The notes: a model not told the origin generated them from the letters alone. A stretch of 64,000 nt of DNA from Gordonia heveisoli (GCF_030315745.1 NZ_JASXSH010000005.1:62001-126000); one strand, 5' to 3'. Positions 29,745-40,046 are shown, counted from the stretch's first letter. Program-made: numbers and translations.

Positions 29745-29942
29745 ATGATGCTTCTCGTTCGTCTCATCGACCTGTTCGTCGAATATGTGAAACTACTGTT
29801 CGGCGTCGGCTATCAGAACACCGGCGCCCGCGTGGTCGCCTGGCTGTTCCTGATCGCGGTGATCGCCACCGTGATCGGGCTCATCGCCTGGGGGGTCGCG
29901 CTCATCCCAGATCTGATCGACGTCCTCAACGGGACCGGATAG
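29745..29942 (+). CDS. small single-pass membrane protein
   Basis: This 65-residue protein of unknown function has an amphipathic N-terminus (MMLLVRLIDLFVEYVKLLFGVGYQNTGAR) and one membrane segment (VVAWLFLIAVIATVIGLIAWGVALI). A second ATG lies at 29748. It follows the other small membrane gene closely and converges on the MntR-like gene. Confidence 0.55.
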   Translation: MMLLVRLIDLFVEYVKLLFGVGYQNTGARVVAWLFLIAVIATVIGLIAWGVALIPDLIDVLNGTG

Positions 29943-29955
29943 TCGGCCGCCGCAC

Positions 29956-30651
29956 TCAGATGCCGGTGAGGAAGATGGCGCGGGCCGCGATGTCGCCGAG
30001 GTCGATGTCGTTGCTGCCCTCGACGGTGATCGCGATCGTCCCGGCGAAGGGTCGCTTCTCGACGACCGTCAGCCGGCGGTCGAGGGCGACGCCGACCTCG
30101 TCGAAGTAACGCAACATATCGGGGTCGGCGTCGGAGATCCGTGCCACCGTGCCGGATTCGTTGACCTCCAGATCCGAGAGCGGACGGACGTCGGGACTCG
30201 GTACCGAACCGTCGAGTGCTGGAATCGGGTCGCCGTGCGGATCGCGGTCGGGGTAGCCGAGTTTCGCGTCCAGCCGTGCCATCAGACGGTCGGATACCGC
30301 ATGTTCGAGGACCTCGGCCTCGTCGTGGACCTCATCCCAGCCGTAGCCGAGTTCGCGCACCAGGAAGGTCTCCAGCAGCCGGTGCCTGCGGACCATCAGG
30401 ATCGCTGCGGTACGGCCCTCGTCGGTCAGTGACACCGCGCCATAGCGCTCATGGGAAACGAGTCCCTGCTCGGCAAGTTTCCGGATCGCCTCGGAGGCGG
30501 TCGATGGCGAGACGCCGAGCTTCTCGGCGAGCAGCTTCGTCGTCACGCGGACGTCGGCCCATTCCTGGGTGGTCCAGATGATCTTCAGATAATCCTGGGT
30601 GACCGACGACAATTCGGTCACCGGACGTTCACCGGCACGGGAATCGGGCAT
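29956..30651 (-). CDS. DtxR/MntR-family metal-dependent regulator
   Basis: This regulator of about 231 residues has a winged HTH (VTQDYLKIIWTTQEW to KLGVSPSTASEAIRKLAEQGLVSHERYGAVSLTDEG), a dimer/metal domain (VRRHRLLETFLVRELGYGWDEVHDEAEVLEHAVSDRLMARLDAKLGYPDRDPHGDPIP), and a C-terminal FeoA/SH3-like domain. The spacing of His, Glu and Asp residues is that of MntR/IdeR proteins. It corresponds to Rv2788 (SirR). It may use manganese or iron. A GTG at 30621 (VTELSSVTQ) is an alternative start that matches the usual N-terminus better. Confidence 0.9.
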   Translation of the reverse strand: MPDSRAGERPVTELSSVTQDYLKIIWTTQEWADVRVTTKLLAEKLGVSPSTASEAIRKLAEQGLVSHERYGAVSLTDEGRTAAILMVRRHRLLETFLVRELGYGWDEVHDEAEVLEHAVSDRLMARLDAKLGYPDRDPHGDPIPALDGSVPSPDVRPLSDLEVNESGTVARISDADPDMLRYFDEVGVALDRRLTVVEKRPFAGTIAITVEGSNDIDLGDIAARAIFLTGI

Positions 30652-30784
30652 GGAGTCGACTCTATCGTTCCCACCGGGCCGGATGGTGGTGCCGGGCGCG
30701 CGGTGAGCGGGTCGGTCGCCCTCGCGTGAGCGTGGTCTCGCGACATCCGGTGTGGCCGATGTGGTTCAAGGACCCGAGGAGCCG

Positions 30785-30790
30785 TAGGCT
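30785..30790 (+). promoter_or_regulatory. -10 element for leaderless ribF
   Basis: TAGGCT ends 7 nt before GTG 30798. It would lie inside the coding region if any upstream start were used. Confidence 0.5.
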
Positions 30791-30797
30791 GGTGCGC

Positions 30798-31781
30798 GTG
30801 TTGCGATGGCGAGGTCTCGACGACATCCCGGCGGACTGGGGTCGCTGCGTGGTGACCATCGGAGTCTTCGATGGTGTGCATCGCGGTCATGCCCAGCTGA
30901 TCCATGCGGCCACCACCGCAGCCCGCGAGCGTGGCGTGCCGTCGGTGCTGATGACCTTCGACCCGCACCCGGCCGAGGTGCTGCGTCCCGGATCGCATCC
31001 GCCGCAGCTCACCACCCTGACCCGACGGGCCGAGCTGGCCGAAGAGCTCGGCATCGACGTGTTCTGCGTCATGCCGTTCACGCCGGAACTCGCGTCGCGC
31101 TCACCCAAGGAATTCGCCCACGACGTTCTCGTCGAGAGCCTGCACGCGGCCGACGTGGTGGTCGGGGACAACTTCACCTTCGGTAAGAAGGCCGCCGGTG
31201 ACGTCGCCAAACTCGCCGAACTCGGGACGCTGTTCGGGTTCGAGGTGCAGGCGATCTCGTTGTTCGGTGAGCACGCGGTCACCTTCAGCTCCACCTACAT
31301 TCGGTCCTGTGTCGCCGCAGGCGACGTCGAGCGCGCCGATGAGGCGCTGGGACGTCCACATCGGGTGGAGGGCGTCGTCGTGCGCGGCGACGGGCGTGGT
31401 CGTGAACTCGGTTTCCCCACCGCCAATGTCGCACCGCCGATGCACGCCGCGATTCCCGCCGACGGTGTGTATGCCGCCTGGTTCACCGTGCTCGGTGCTG
31501 GTCCGGTCGTCGGCCAGGTCATACCGGGGGAGCGGTATCAGGCGGCGGTCTCGGTGGGCACCAATCCGACCTTCTCCGGGCGCACCCGCACCGTCGAGGC
31601 CTATGTGCTCGACGCCAGTGCCGACCTGTACGGGCAGCACGTGGCCGTGGACTTCGTCGGCCGGATTCGCGCGATGGAACCCTTCGAGTCCGTTGACGCG
31701 CTCATCGTCGCGATCGCCGACGACGTCGAGAAGACGCGCGGTGTCCTGGCCGCCGCCGACGCGGCCACCCCGACCGAGTGA
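30798..31781 (+). CDS. ribF: bifunctional riboflavin kinase / FAD synthetase
   Basis: RibF makes FMN and then FAD from riboflavin. The 327-residue protein has an N-terminal nucleotidyltransferase domain (VVTIGVFDGVHRGHAQLI, then TFSSTYIRSCVAAGDV) and a C-terminal flavokinase domain (VEGVVVRGDGRGRELGFPTANV, then VSVGTNPTFSGRTRTVEAYVLD). The GTG at 30798 begins MLRWRGLDDIPADWGRC, as in mycobacterial RibF. An ATG or GTG farther upstream is not needed. It precedes rpsO, as in Rv2786c-Rv2785c. Confidence 0.94.
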   Translation: MLRWRGLDDIPADWGRCVVTIGVFDGVHRGHAQLIHAATTAARERGVPSVLMTFDPHPAEVLRPGSHPPQLTTLTRRAELAEELGIDVFCVMPFTPELASRSPKEFAHDVLVESLHAADVVVGDNFTFGKKAAGDVAKLAELGTLFGFEVQAISLFGEHAVTFSSTYIRSCVAAGDVERADEALGRPHRVEGVVVRGDGRGRELGFPTANVAPPMHAAIPADGVYAAWFTVLGAGPVVGQVIPGERYQAAVSVGTNPTFSGRTRTVEAYVLDASADLYGQHVAVDFVGRIRAMEPFESVDALIVAIADDVEKTRGVLAAADAATPTE

Positions 31782-31954
31782 GGATGGTGCCGGTCGCGGC
31801 ACCAGCGGGATTTGGGTGGTCACCCGGCCACTGGTAGCCTTGACCCTCGGCGTTGCTGCGGTCCGCGGTGGCGCGCCACCCCGAGGAGCCGTCTGGGTAG
31901 ACGTTGAGCCGGGTCACAGAATCACGCGGGACTGAGAAGTTCAGGAGAACACCC

Positions 31955-32224
31955 ATGGCATTGACTGCCGTCCAGAAGAAGGAAATCCTCGCCGAGTACG
32001 GTCTGCACGAGACCGACACCGGTTCCCCCGAGGCTCAGGTCGCACTGCTGACCAAGCGCATCGTCGACCTGACCGAGCACCTCAAGACCCACAAGCACGA
32101 CCACCACAGCCGCCGCGGCCTGCTGCTGCTCGTCGGCCGACGTCGTCGTCTGCTCAAGTATGTCGCCAAGGTCGACATCGCGCGCTACCGCTCGCTGATC
32201 GAGCGCCTCGGCCTGCGTCGCTGA
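31955..32224 (+). CDS. rpsO: 30S ribosomal protein S15
   Basis: The 89-residue protein [74 protein letters not shown] is a full-length S15, which binds the 16S rRNA central domain. ATG 31955 follows AGGAGA at 31943-31948. The leader holds a perfect 14-nt palindrome (GGTGGCGCGCCACC, 31867-31880). That could be part of an S15 autoregulatory structure, but I cannot fold it reliably. Confidence 0.97.
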   Translation: MALTAVQKKEILAEYGLHETDTGSPEAQVALLTKRIVDLTEHLKTHKHDHHSRRGLLLLVGRRRRLLKYVAKVDIARYRSLIERLGLRR

Positions 32225-32234
32225 GACCCCGAAC

Positions 32235-32280
32235 AAACGCCACCGGCCACGTCCTCAACGGGATGTGGCCGGTGGCGTTT
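32235..32280 (+). terminator. hairpin terminator after rpsO
   Basis: AAACGCCACCGGCCAC (32235-32250) and its exact complement GTGGCCGGTGGCGTTT (32265-32280) form a 16-bp stem with a 14-nt loop. The stem starts 11 nt after the rpsO stop and ends in TTT. Confidence 0.85.
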
Positions 32281-32383
32281 GCGCGTCCGAGGCGATCTGT
32301 CAAGGTTTGGCAATGCACGATGATAAACTGGCCGACGGATCGTCGCCGTGAAGTCGGTGTACGGACGTGAGGACGAGCCAGAT

Positions 32384-32452
32384 CGGTCCTCGGTAGTGGC
32401 CGCCGGAGCAATCGAGTTCCGGCCGCTTCGATCGATGGCCGTCTGAGAGCTC
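32384..32452 (+). ncRNA. Actino-pnp leader RNA (candidate)
   Basis: The 440 nt between rpsO and pnp hold no gene. Within them CTCGG (about 32389-32393) can pair with CTGAG (about 32442-32447). GCCGGA (32402-32407) pairs with TCCGGC (32418-32423), and a GGCC...GGCC hairpin lies at 32421-32440. The position in the pnp leader of an actinobacterium and the stem arrangement match my memory of the Actino-pnp motif, thought to control PNPase by RNase III cleavage. The exact borders are uncertain. Confidence 0.55.
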
Positions 32453-32664
32453 ACCGCCCGCATCAGGATGAGCGGGCATTCACTCCGGCCATCGGGTTTC
32501 ACAGCACAGTTCCGGGCTGGTTTCGTCCTGCGCGCAGATCGCGCGGACGACGACGAGTACGTCAGTCGAACCCCGGCCCACATCGCATATATCGGGGCGC
32601 AACATCTGCGCCCGGGACGACGGTCGCAACGGATGCGACCGATACGAAGGGATCAACACCCCAC

Positions 32665-34938
32665 ATGACAGATCTGACCACCACCACCGAAGACCTCGAC
32701 TACGACGACGCCATCACCGAGGCGACCGCGGTCATCGACAACGGCTCGTTCGGTACCCGCACCATCCGCTTCGAGACGGGCCGGCTGGCCCTGCAGGCGG
32801 CCGGTTCGGTCACTGCCTACCTCGACGACGAGAACATGCTGCTCTCGACGACCACCGCGTCCAAGCACCCGAAGGAGCACTTCGACTTCTTCCCGCTGAC
32901 CGTGGACGTCGAGGAGCGGATGTACGCCGCAGGTCGTATCCCCGGATCGTTCTTCCGCCGCGAAGGCCGTCCGTCGACCGACGCCATCCTGACCTGCCGT
33001 CTGATCGACCGTCCGCTGCGCCCGTCTTTCGTCGACGGCCTGCGCAACGAGATCCAGGTCGTCGTGACCGTGCTCAGCCTCAACCCGAACGACCTCTACG
33101 ACGTCGTCGCCATCAACGCGGCATCGGCGTCCACCCAGCTCGCGGGTCTGCCGTTCTCCGGCCCGGTCGGCGGCGTGCGTGTCGCACTCATCCCGACCGA
33201 GGAGAACAAGGCGGGCCAGTGGGTCGCGTTCCCGACCGTCGAGCAGCTCGAAGGCGCCGTCTTCGACATGGTCGTCGCGGGCCGCATCGTCGGCGGTGAA
33301 GGAGATAACGCCGACGTCGCGATCATGATGGTCGAGGCCGAGGCCACCGACAACGTCATCGACATCATCGCCGGCGGCGCGCAGGCACCGACGGAGGCCA
33401 TCGTCGCCGAGGGTCTGGAAGCGGCGAAGCCGTTCATCGCCCGACTGTGCGAGGCGCAGAAGTCGCTGGCCGCCGCCGCAGCCAAGGAGACCGGCGAGTT
33501 CCCGCTGTTCCCGCCCTACGAGACCGACGCCTACGACGCGGTCGCCGCAGCTGCCACCGAGCGACTGTCGGAGATCCTCACCATCGCGGGTAAGCAGGAG
33601 CGCGACGACAAGACCGACGAGCTCAAGGCCGACATCCTGGCCCAGCTCGGCGAGCAGTTCGAGGGACGCGAGAAGGAGATCGGCGCGGCCTACCGTTCGC
33701 TGACCAAGAAGCTCGTGCGCCAGCGCATCCTGACCGACCACTTCCGCATCGACGGACGTGGCATCACCGACATCCGCGCCCTCTCGGCCGAGGTCGGCGT
33801 CATCCCGCGCGCCCACGGCAGCGCCCTGTTCGAGCGTGGCGAGACCCAGATCATGGGCGTCACCACCCTGGACATGGTCAAGATGGCCCAGCAGATCGAC
33901 TCGCTGGGGCCCGAGACCTCCAAGCGCTACATGCACCACTACAACTTCCCGCCGTATTCGACCGGTGAGACCGGCCGCGTCGGTTCCCCGAAGCGCCGCG
34001 AGATCGGCCACGGTGCGCTCGCCGAGCGTGCCCTCGTGCCGGTGATCCCAAGCGTCGAGGACTTCCCGTACGCGATCCGTCAGGTCTCGGAAGCGTTGGG
34101 CTCCAACGGTTCCACTTCGATGGGTTCGGTCTGCGCCTCGACCATCTCGCTGCTCAACGCCGGTGTGCCGCTGCGTGCCCCAGTCGCAGGTATCGCGATG
34201 GGTCTCGTCTCCGACGAGGTCGACGGCGAAATGCGTTATGTCGCACTGACCGACATCCTCGGCGCCGAAGATGCCTTCGGCGACATGGACTTCAAGGTCG
34301 CCGGTACCAAGGACTTCGTGACCGCCCTGCAGCTGGACACCAAGCTCGACGGCATCCCCTCGAAGGTTCTCGCCGGTGCACTGAGCCAGGCCAAGGACGC
34401 CCGTCTGACCATCCTGGACGTGATGGCCGAGGCGATCGACGAGCCGGACGAGATGAGCCCGTTCGCCCCGCGCGTCACCGCCATCAAGGTTCCGGTGGAC
34501 AAGATCGGTGAGGTCATCGGGCCCAAGGGCAAGACGATCAACACCATCACCGAGGAGACCGGCGCCAACATCTCGATCGAAGATGATGGCACGGTGTTCG
34601 TCGGTGCCGCCGACGGTCCGTCGGCACAGGCCGCCATCGATCGCATCAACGCGATCGCCAACCCGCAGCTGCCGAAGGTCGGCGAGCGTTTCCTGGGCAC
34701 GGTCGTCAAGACCACCGCCTTCGGTGCTTTCGTCTCGCTGCTGCCGGGGCGCGACGGCCTGGTCCACATCTCGAAGCTGGGCAAGGGCAAGCGCATCAAC
34801 AAGGTCGAGGACGTCGTGAACGTGGGCTCCAAGCTCCGCGTGGAGATCGCCGACATCGACGAGCGCGGCAAGATCAGCCTGATCCCCGTCGACGACGAGG
34901 CCAAGGCCGAGGCACCCGCGGAGAACGCGGACGCCTGA
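32665..34938 (+). CDS. pnp: polyribonucleotide nucleotidyltransferase (PNPase)
   Basis: PNPase degrades RNA 3' to 5' by phosphorolysis and can add tails. In some actinobacteria it also makes ppGpp-like products. The 757-residue protein has two RNase PH domains ([14 protein letters not shown]..., [36 protein letters not shown]), an all-alpha linker, a KH domain ([32 protein letters not shown]) and an S1 domain ([31 protein letters not shown]). The ATG is at 32665, after a long structured leader. Confidence 0.97.
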   Translation: MTDLTTTTEDLDYDDAITEATAVIDNGSFGTRTIRFETGRLALQAAGSVTAYLDDENMLLSTTTASKHPKEHFDFFPLTVDVEERMYAAGRIPGSFFRREGRPSTDAILTCRLIDRPLRPSFVDGLRNEIQVVVTVLSLNPNDLYDVVAINAASASTQLAGLPFSGPVGGVRVALIPTEENKAGQWVAFPTVEQLEGAVFDMVVAGRIVGGEGDNADVAIMMVEAEATDNVIDIIAGGAQAPTEAIVAEGLEAAKPFIARLCEAQKSLAAAAAKETGEFPLFPPYETDAYDAVAAAATERLSEILTIAGKQERDDKTDELKADILAQLGEQFEGREKEIGAAYRSLTKKLVRQRILTDHFRIDGRGITDIRALSAEVGVIPRAHGSALFERGETQIMGVTTLDMVKMAQQIDSLGPETSKRYMHHYNFPPYSTGETGRVGSPKRREIGHGALAERALVPVIPSVEDFPYAIRQVSEALGSNGSTSMGSVCASTISLLNAGVPLRAPVAGIAMGLVSDEVDGEMRYVALTDILGAEDAFGDMDFKVAGTKDFVTALQLDTKLDGIPSKVLAGALSQAKDARLTILDVMAEAIDEPDEMSPFAPRVTAIKVPVDKIGEVIGPKGKTINTITEETGANISIEDDGTVFVGAADGPSAQAAIDRINAIANPQLPKVGERFLGTVVKTTAFGAFVSLLPGRDGLVHISKLGKGKRINKVEDVVNVGSKLRVEIADIDERGKISLIPVDDEAKAEAPAENADA

Positions 34939-34958
34939 TCGTCACCTGATCACCACGA

Positions 34959-34995
34959 GCGACCCGTCACCGGCATCTGGCCGGCGACGGGTCGC
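34959..34995 (+). terminator. hairpin terminator after pnp
   Basis: GCGACCCGTC (34959-34968) pairs with GACGGGTCGC (34986-34995), with an inner CCGG/CCGG pairing. It is 20 nt past the pnp stop and is followed by CGTCGTTT. Confidence 0.75.
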
Positions 34996-35057
34996 CGTCG
35001 TTTGGTGGGTGCTGTTCTCGCGGGCGCCGGTGACACGGTCAGCATCGGTCCGCAGCA

Positions 35058-35063
35058 TAGGAT
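35058..35063 (+). promoter_or_regulatory. -10 element for leaderless CBS/DUF294 gene
   Basis: TAGGAT ends 6 nt before the GTG at 35070. No Shine-Dalgarno is seen. Confidence 0.45.
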
Positions 35064-35069
35064 CGGGGC

Positions 35070-36623
35070 GTGGGCATCCCCGATGACGACCTATCCGCAG
35101 GTGCGGCGGCGCCCGCCGGTGCCGGCGCGCCGACGGGGGACGCTGCCGATCTGGTGGCACCGAAGCTGACCGTCGCCCGGCGGCGCGACATCGGCGACCC
35201 GGTAGAGGGGGTGGCCGGCGACCTGATCCGGACCCGGCCGGTCATCGGACGTCCCGAGATGAGTGTGCGTCAGGCTGCGGAGCTGATGACCGAACGGGCG
35301 CAGGATTACCTGCTGGTGCCGTGGTCGGCTGGCGGATATGCGGTGGTCACCGACGCCGATATCCGGGCGCGGGTCGTCGCGGCCGGACGCGACGCCACGA
35401 CGCCGGTAGCCCAGGTCGTGGCCGAACGCGCGTTCACGGTGCGCGATCACACGCCCGCAGTGGAGGCGCTGACCGAGTTGCTGGAGAGGGAGCTGACGAT
35501 CATCCCGGTGCTCGCCGCCGACGGTGAGGTCCTCGGCGTGGTGTCCCAGGCCGACTTCGTGGCGGCGCCGGCCGGTGCGAGTATGGGATTGCGCCATCAG
35601 ATCGCACGATCGCGCACCGAAGCCGAACTCGTCGACCATGCCCGACGCACACCGAGTCTGATCGCCGACCTGGTACGTCGGTCGCGTCCGGTCCACGAGA
35701 TCACCCGAGTGCTGTCGCTGACCAATGACGCGATCGCGCGGCGTGGGCTGGACCTGGTCCTCGACCGGCACCCCGAACTCGACCGTGCGGCGCTGACCTG
35801 GCTGTCGCTGGGCAGCAACGCGCGTCGCGAACCGGTATTGAGTTCTGACGTCGATTCTGCTGCCTCACTTGCCGATTCGACGACCAGCAACGAGTTGGAC
35901 GGATTCCGTGCGGCATTCACCGAAGTCGACGTCGTGCTGCGCCGTGCCGGTTTGCGCATCGACACCAACGGGGCGGTGGCGTCGATGCCGTTGTTCGCAC
36001 GGACCCACGACGGCTGGCGCAGTGCGGCGCGCACCTGGATCGACGATCCGCTCGCGAACAAGGGCATGATCTTCGCGTCGTTGATGCTCGATGCACGGGT
36101 CCTGGTCGGGCCTCGCGATTCGGCCGCAGCGGAGACGATGCTGACCGATCTGCGTAGCAACCCGCGCACGCTGGGACTGTTGCTCGCCGAGTCGCTGGCC
36201 ACTCGCGCCCGGATGCGGTCCATGCGAGATGTACTGACCCGCCGCGGCGACACCTTTGACATCAAGACCCACGCCATCACGCCGGTGGTCAACATCGCCC
36301 GATGGGCGGCGCTGAGCGTCTCCTCTGCCGAGGTCGACACCCGATCCCGACTGCAGACGGCGTCGGGCAGTGAACTTCTGCCCGACGAGCAGGCATCCAC
36401 ACTCGTCGAGGTTTTCGACGTGCTGCAGCGGATCCGGCTCAGTTATCAGGTCGCACAGTTCGATCAGGGCGAGCACATCGGCGACGAACTGTCGATGAAG
36501 CATTTGTCTCCGCTGGATCGCAGTCTCCTCGGTCAGGCGGTGCGCGAGATCGCGGGGATTCAGCGCCGGATGGCGAATATGAGTCACTACGTGCCGATCG
36601 CGGCGGGAGAAGCCGACCACTGA
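35070..36623 (+). CDS. CBS-pair / DUF294 nucleotidyltransferase-like protein
   Basis: The 517-residue protein has a Pro/Ala-rich start, then two CBS motifs (MSVRQAAELMTERAQDYLLVPW... and RAFTVRDHTPAVEALTELLERELTIIPVLAADGEVLGVVSQADFV). A DUF294-type nucleotidyltransferase domain follows, with LGSNARREPVLSSDVDSA (the GS...DxD metal motif), then a DUF294_C helical domain. Such proteins resemble the GlnD N-terminus and may add nucleotides to a partner under control of adenine nucleotides bound by the CBS pair. The target is unknown. It occupies the place where M. tuberculosis has the peptidase pepR after pnp. Its stop overlaps the next ATG. Confidence 0.82.
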   Translation: MGIPDDDLSAGAAAPAGAGAPTGDAADLVAPKLTVARRRDIGDPVEGVAGDLIRTRPVIGRPEMSVRQAAELMTERAQDYLLVPWSAGGYAVVTDADIRARVVAAGRDATTPVAQVVAERAFTVRDHTPAVEALTELLERELTIIPVLAADGEVLGVVSQADFVAAPAGASMGLRHQIARSRTEAELVDHARRTPSLIADLVRRSRPVHEITRVLSLTNDAIARRGLDLVLDRHPELDRAALTWLSLGSNARREPVLSSDVDSAASLADSTTSNELDGFRAAFTEVDVVLRRAGLRIDTNGAVASMPLFARTHDGWRSAARTWIDDPLANKGMIFASLMLDARVLVGPRDSAAAETMLTDLRSNPRTLGLLLAESLATRARMRSMRDVLTRRGDTFDIKTHAITPVVNIARWAALSVSSAEVDTRSRLQTASGSELLPDEQASTLVEVFDVLQRIRLSYQVAQFDQGEHIGDELSMKHLSPLDRSLLGQAVREIAGIQRRMANMSHYVPIAAGEADH

Positions 36624-37390
36624 TGTGTGTGATCCTGTTCGCCTGGCAGAACCACCCCGACTATTCGCTGATCGTCGCGGCCAACCGCGACGAGTTCCAT
36701 CGGCGCCGGACCCGGGTTTTGGCGCGGTGGCCGGACCTGCCGATCATCGCCGGTCGTGACGCGCAGGCCGGCGGCACCTGGCTCGGTGTGCATGCCGACG
36801 ACCCGCGGCGGGTGGCGATGGTGACCAATGTGCGCAGTGGTCCGCCACAACCGTCGGGTCCGCGCTCGCGAGGCGAACTGCCGGTTGCCTTCCTCGCCGG
36901 TGACGACAGTCCGGCCGACTATGCCGCGAGGGTGGCCGCCGAGGCCGGTGACTATCAGCCGGTCAATCTGCTTGTCGGCGACGCGGTCGAGCTGTGGTGG
37001 GTGACCAACTGGCCGGAAACGGTGGCGCAGAAGGTAACTCCCGGAATACATGGACTGTCGAACGGAGCACTCGACAACGGCTGGCCGAAGGTCGCCGACG
37101 GATCGGCCGCGCTCGCCCCGATCGTCGCGGCCGATCGTCGGGACGCCGGCGTCGAACCGTATCTGGTCCTGCTCGCCGACGACACCCGGCCGGACGTCGA
37201 TCGACTGCCCGACACCGGGGTTCCCGCCGACTTCGAGAAGGGGCTGTCGTCGATCTTCATCGACCTGCCCGGCTACGGAACGCGCGCCTCGACGGTGCTG
37301 CGGGTGACCCCAGACGGGCGCGGTGACCTCACCGAACGACGGTTCACCTATCGGGGCCGCCGTCGCGGGACCAGTTCGGTCGTCTTCTAG
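36623..37390 (+). CDS. NRDE/TANGO2 family protein
   Basis: The 255-residue protein starts MCVILFAWQNHPDYSLIVAANRDEFHRRRT. It has the N-terminal Cys2 of Ntn-like folds and the NRDE motif of the TANGO2 family, then GGTWLGVHADDPRRVAMVTNVR and SNGALDNGWPKV. TANGO2-like proteins have been linked to heme trafficking, but the bacterial role is unclear. The ATG overlaps the stop of the CBS/DUF294 gene (TGATG), so the pair is coupled. It converges on ald. Confidence 0.88.
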   Translation: MCVILFAWQNHPDYSLIVAANRDEFHRRRTRVLARWPDLPIIAGRDAQAGGTWLGVHADDPRRVAMVTNVRSGPPQPSGPRSRGELPVAFLAGDDSPADYAARVAAEAGDYQPVNLLVGDAVELWWVTNWPETVAQKVTPGIHGLSNGALDNGWPKVADGSAALAPIVAADRRDAGVEPYLVLLADDTRPDVDRLPDTGVPADFEKGLSSIFIDLPGYGTRASTVLRVTPDGRGDLTERRFTYRGRRRGTSSVVF

Positions 37391-38502
37391 ACGTTCGTCA
37401 GTGCGGTCCGGGCGACCGGTAGGTCGAGTGCGGCACCGACCTGCGGACACCGCAATTTGCCGGCGTGGGTGCTGAGTCCGGCGGCGAGCCCCGGATCGTC
37501 GCGGCAGGCACGTTCCCACCCGTGGTCGGCCAAGCGCAGCACGTAGGGGAGCGTCGCGCCGGTCAGCGCATGGGTCGAGGTGCGGGCCACCGTCCCGGGC
37601 ATATTCGCCACGCAGTAGAAGACGGTGTCGCCCACGGTGAAGGTCGGGTCGTCGTGGGTGGTCGGGTGCGAATCCTCGAAGCAGCCCCCTTGATCGATGG
37701 CGATGTCGACGAGCACGGCTCCCGGCCGCATCCGCTCCACCAACGAACTGGGCACCACGACAGGAGCTTTGGCGCCCGGCACGAGGACGGCCCCGATCAC
37801 CAGGTCGGCCTCGACGACCGCTTCGGCGAGGGCGAGGGCGGTGCTGTGTCGGGTGTGGACGCGACCGCCGAAGCGGGCGTCGATGGCGCGCAGTCTGGCG
37901 ATGTCGATGTCGAAGACGGTCACCCGCGCACCCATGCCGACCGCGGTCGCGGCGGCGTTGACGCCGCTGACGCCACCTCCGATGACGACGACGTCGGCCG
38001 GTGCGGTTCCGGGTACGCCGCCCATCAGTACGCCGCGCCCGCCCGCCGACCGCATCAGGTGGTAGGCACCGACCTGTGGGGCCAGCCTGCCGGCCACCTC
38101 GCTCATCGGCGCCAGCAGGGGCAGCGTCGAATCCGCGGCACGCACCATCTCGTAGGCGATCGACGTGGTGCCCGCGGCGAGCAGCGCATCGGTGCATGCG
38201 CGGGAGGCGGCCAGGTGCAGATAGGTGAACAGGGTCTGGTCGGCACGCAGCAGTGCGTACTCGGCGTCGATGGGTTCTTTGACTTTGAGCAGTAGTTCGG
38301 CCTGCTCCCACACCTCGGTCGCGGTGCCCAGGATCTGGGCGCCGGCGGCTTTGAAGTCGGCGTCCTCGATGGCCGAACCCAGCCCGGCGCCTGCCTGGAT
38401 GACAACCTCATGGCCGTGGGCATGGAGTTCGGCGATCCCGGCCGGGGTGATCGCCACCCGGTACTCGTTGTTCTTGATCTCGGTGGGGATGCCGACGCGC
38501 AT
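37387..38502 (-). CDS. ald: L-alanine dehydrogenase
   Basis: Ald interconverts L-alanine and pyruvate plus ammonia with NAD. In mycobacteria it is induced by alanine and by low oxygen. The 371 residues equal the M. tuberculosis length. Key residues are Arg15, Lys75 (LLKVKEP) and His96 (YLHLA), with the NAD fold VVIGGGVSGVNAAATA (GGGVSG at 175-180) and Asp198 (VFDID). The ATG at 38502 follows GAGAGGAA on the minus strand. The frame stays open to 39096 but only shadows the regulator gene. It is divergent from aldR. Confidence 0.96.
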   Translation of the reverse strand: MRVGIPTEIKNNEYRVAITPAGIAELHAHGHEVVIQAGAGLGSAIEDADFKAAGAQILGTATEVWEQAELLLKVKEPIDAEYALLRADQTLFTYLHLAASRACTDALLAAGTTSIAYEMVRAADSTLPLLAPMSEVAGRLAPQVGAYHLMRSAGGRGVLMGGVPGTAPADVVVIGGGVSGVNAAATAVGMGARVTVFDIDIARLRAIDARFGGRVHTRHSTALALAEAVVEADLVIGAVLVPGAKAPVVVPSSLVERMRPGAVLVDIAIDQGGCFEDSHPTTHDDPTFTVGDTVFYCVANMPGTVARTSTHALTGATLPYVLRLADHGWERACRDDPGLAAGLSTHAGKLRCPQVGAALDLPVARTALTNV

Positions 38503-38590
38503 ATCGTGTTCCTCTCGTCGGCCGACGGCGGTTCGCCAGCAGAACTCCAGGGTGAAGGTTCTACGAGCATGGCGCAATGAAGCTGTGGAA

Positions 38591-38622
38591 GATTCTTTGT
38601 AGAGTCCTAGGATTGAAGAATC
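38591..38622. promoter_or_regulatory. AldR-type operator region between ald and aldR
   Basis: GATTCTT (38591-38597) and AAGAATC (38616-38622) form an inverted repeat with 18 bp between. The palindrome TCCTAGGA (38605-38612) lies near the middle. The stretch is AT-richer than its surroundings. Lrp-family proteins bind such spaced sites. Confidence 0.5.
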
Positions 38623-38649
38623 ATCGAATTTTCTAGGCTGGAGGCTGCC

Positions 38650-39123
38650 ATGCCGAAGGATGTTCGGGCCGTCGAGCTCGACGAGACCGACCGGACGCTG
38701 CTGCGCATCCTGCAGGTCGACGCGCGGATCCCCAACAGTGAGCTCGCGGCGCGTGTCGGGATAGCCGCGTCGACCTGCCATGGACGTGTTCGGCGGTTGA
38801 TCGACCTCGGGGTGATCCGCGGCTTCTTCGCCGATGTCGATCCGGCGGCGGTCGGCCGACCTCTGCGGGCGATGGTGGCGGTGAGTCTGAAATCGGATGC
38901 GCGGGCACAGATCCGCGAGTTCGTCGGTGAGATCGCCACCCACGACGAGGTCATCGATGTGTTCTTCCTCGCGGGCGCCGACGACTATCTGCTGCACGTC
39001 GCGACCGCCGACACTCAGACGCTGCGCGATTTCGTGGAGATGCTCAACGATCGGCACGAGGTGGCCGGCACGACGACCTCGCTCGTCTTCGATCACCGGC
39101 GTGGCGGGGCGCCGATCTTCTGA
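38650..39123 (+). CDS. aldR: Lrp/AsnC-family regulator of ald
   Basis: The 157-residue protein has an N-terminal HTH (LDETDRTLLRILQVDARIPNSELAARVGIAASTCHGRVRRLIDLGVIRGFFADVD) and a C-terminal RAM ligand domain (MVAVSLKSDARAQIREFVGEIATHDEVIDVFFLAGADDYLLHVATADTQTLRDFV). It is divergent from ald, as Rv2779c (AldR) is from Rv2780. It most likely senses alanine or other amino acids and controls ald. ATG 38650 follows GGAGG (38640-38644). Confidence 0.93.
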   Translation: MPKDVRAVELDETDRTLLRILQVDARIPNSELAARVGIAASTCHGRVRRLIDLGVIRGFFADVDPAAVGRPLRAMVAVSLKSDARAQIREFVGEIATHDEVIDVFFLAGADDYLLHVATADTQTLRDFVEMLNDRHEVAGTTTSLVFDHRRGGAPIF

Positions 39124-39134
39124 GTCGATGGTGA

Positions 39135-40040
<906 letters not shown>

Positions 40041-40046
40041 GACGCG

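Noticed and set aside
31867-31880. Palindrome GGTGGCGCGCCACC before rpsO as an S15 autoregulatory site
   Set aside because: Position fits, but GC-rich palindromes are common here and I could not build the rest of a known S15 leader.
32653-34767. Long minus-strand open frame opposite pnp
   Set aside because: It is antisense to an intact, well-conserved pnp, with an Arg/Gly/Asp/Leu-rich product and no motif or ribosome-binding site.
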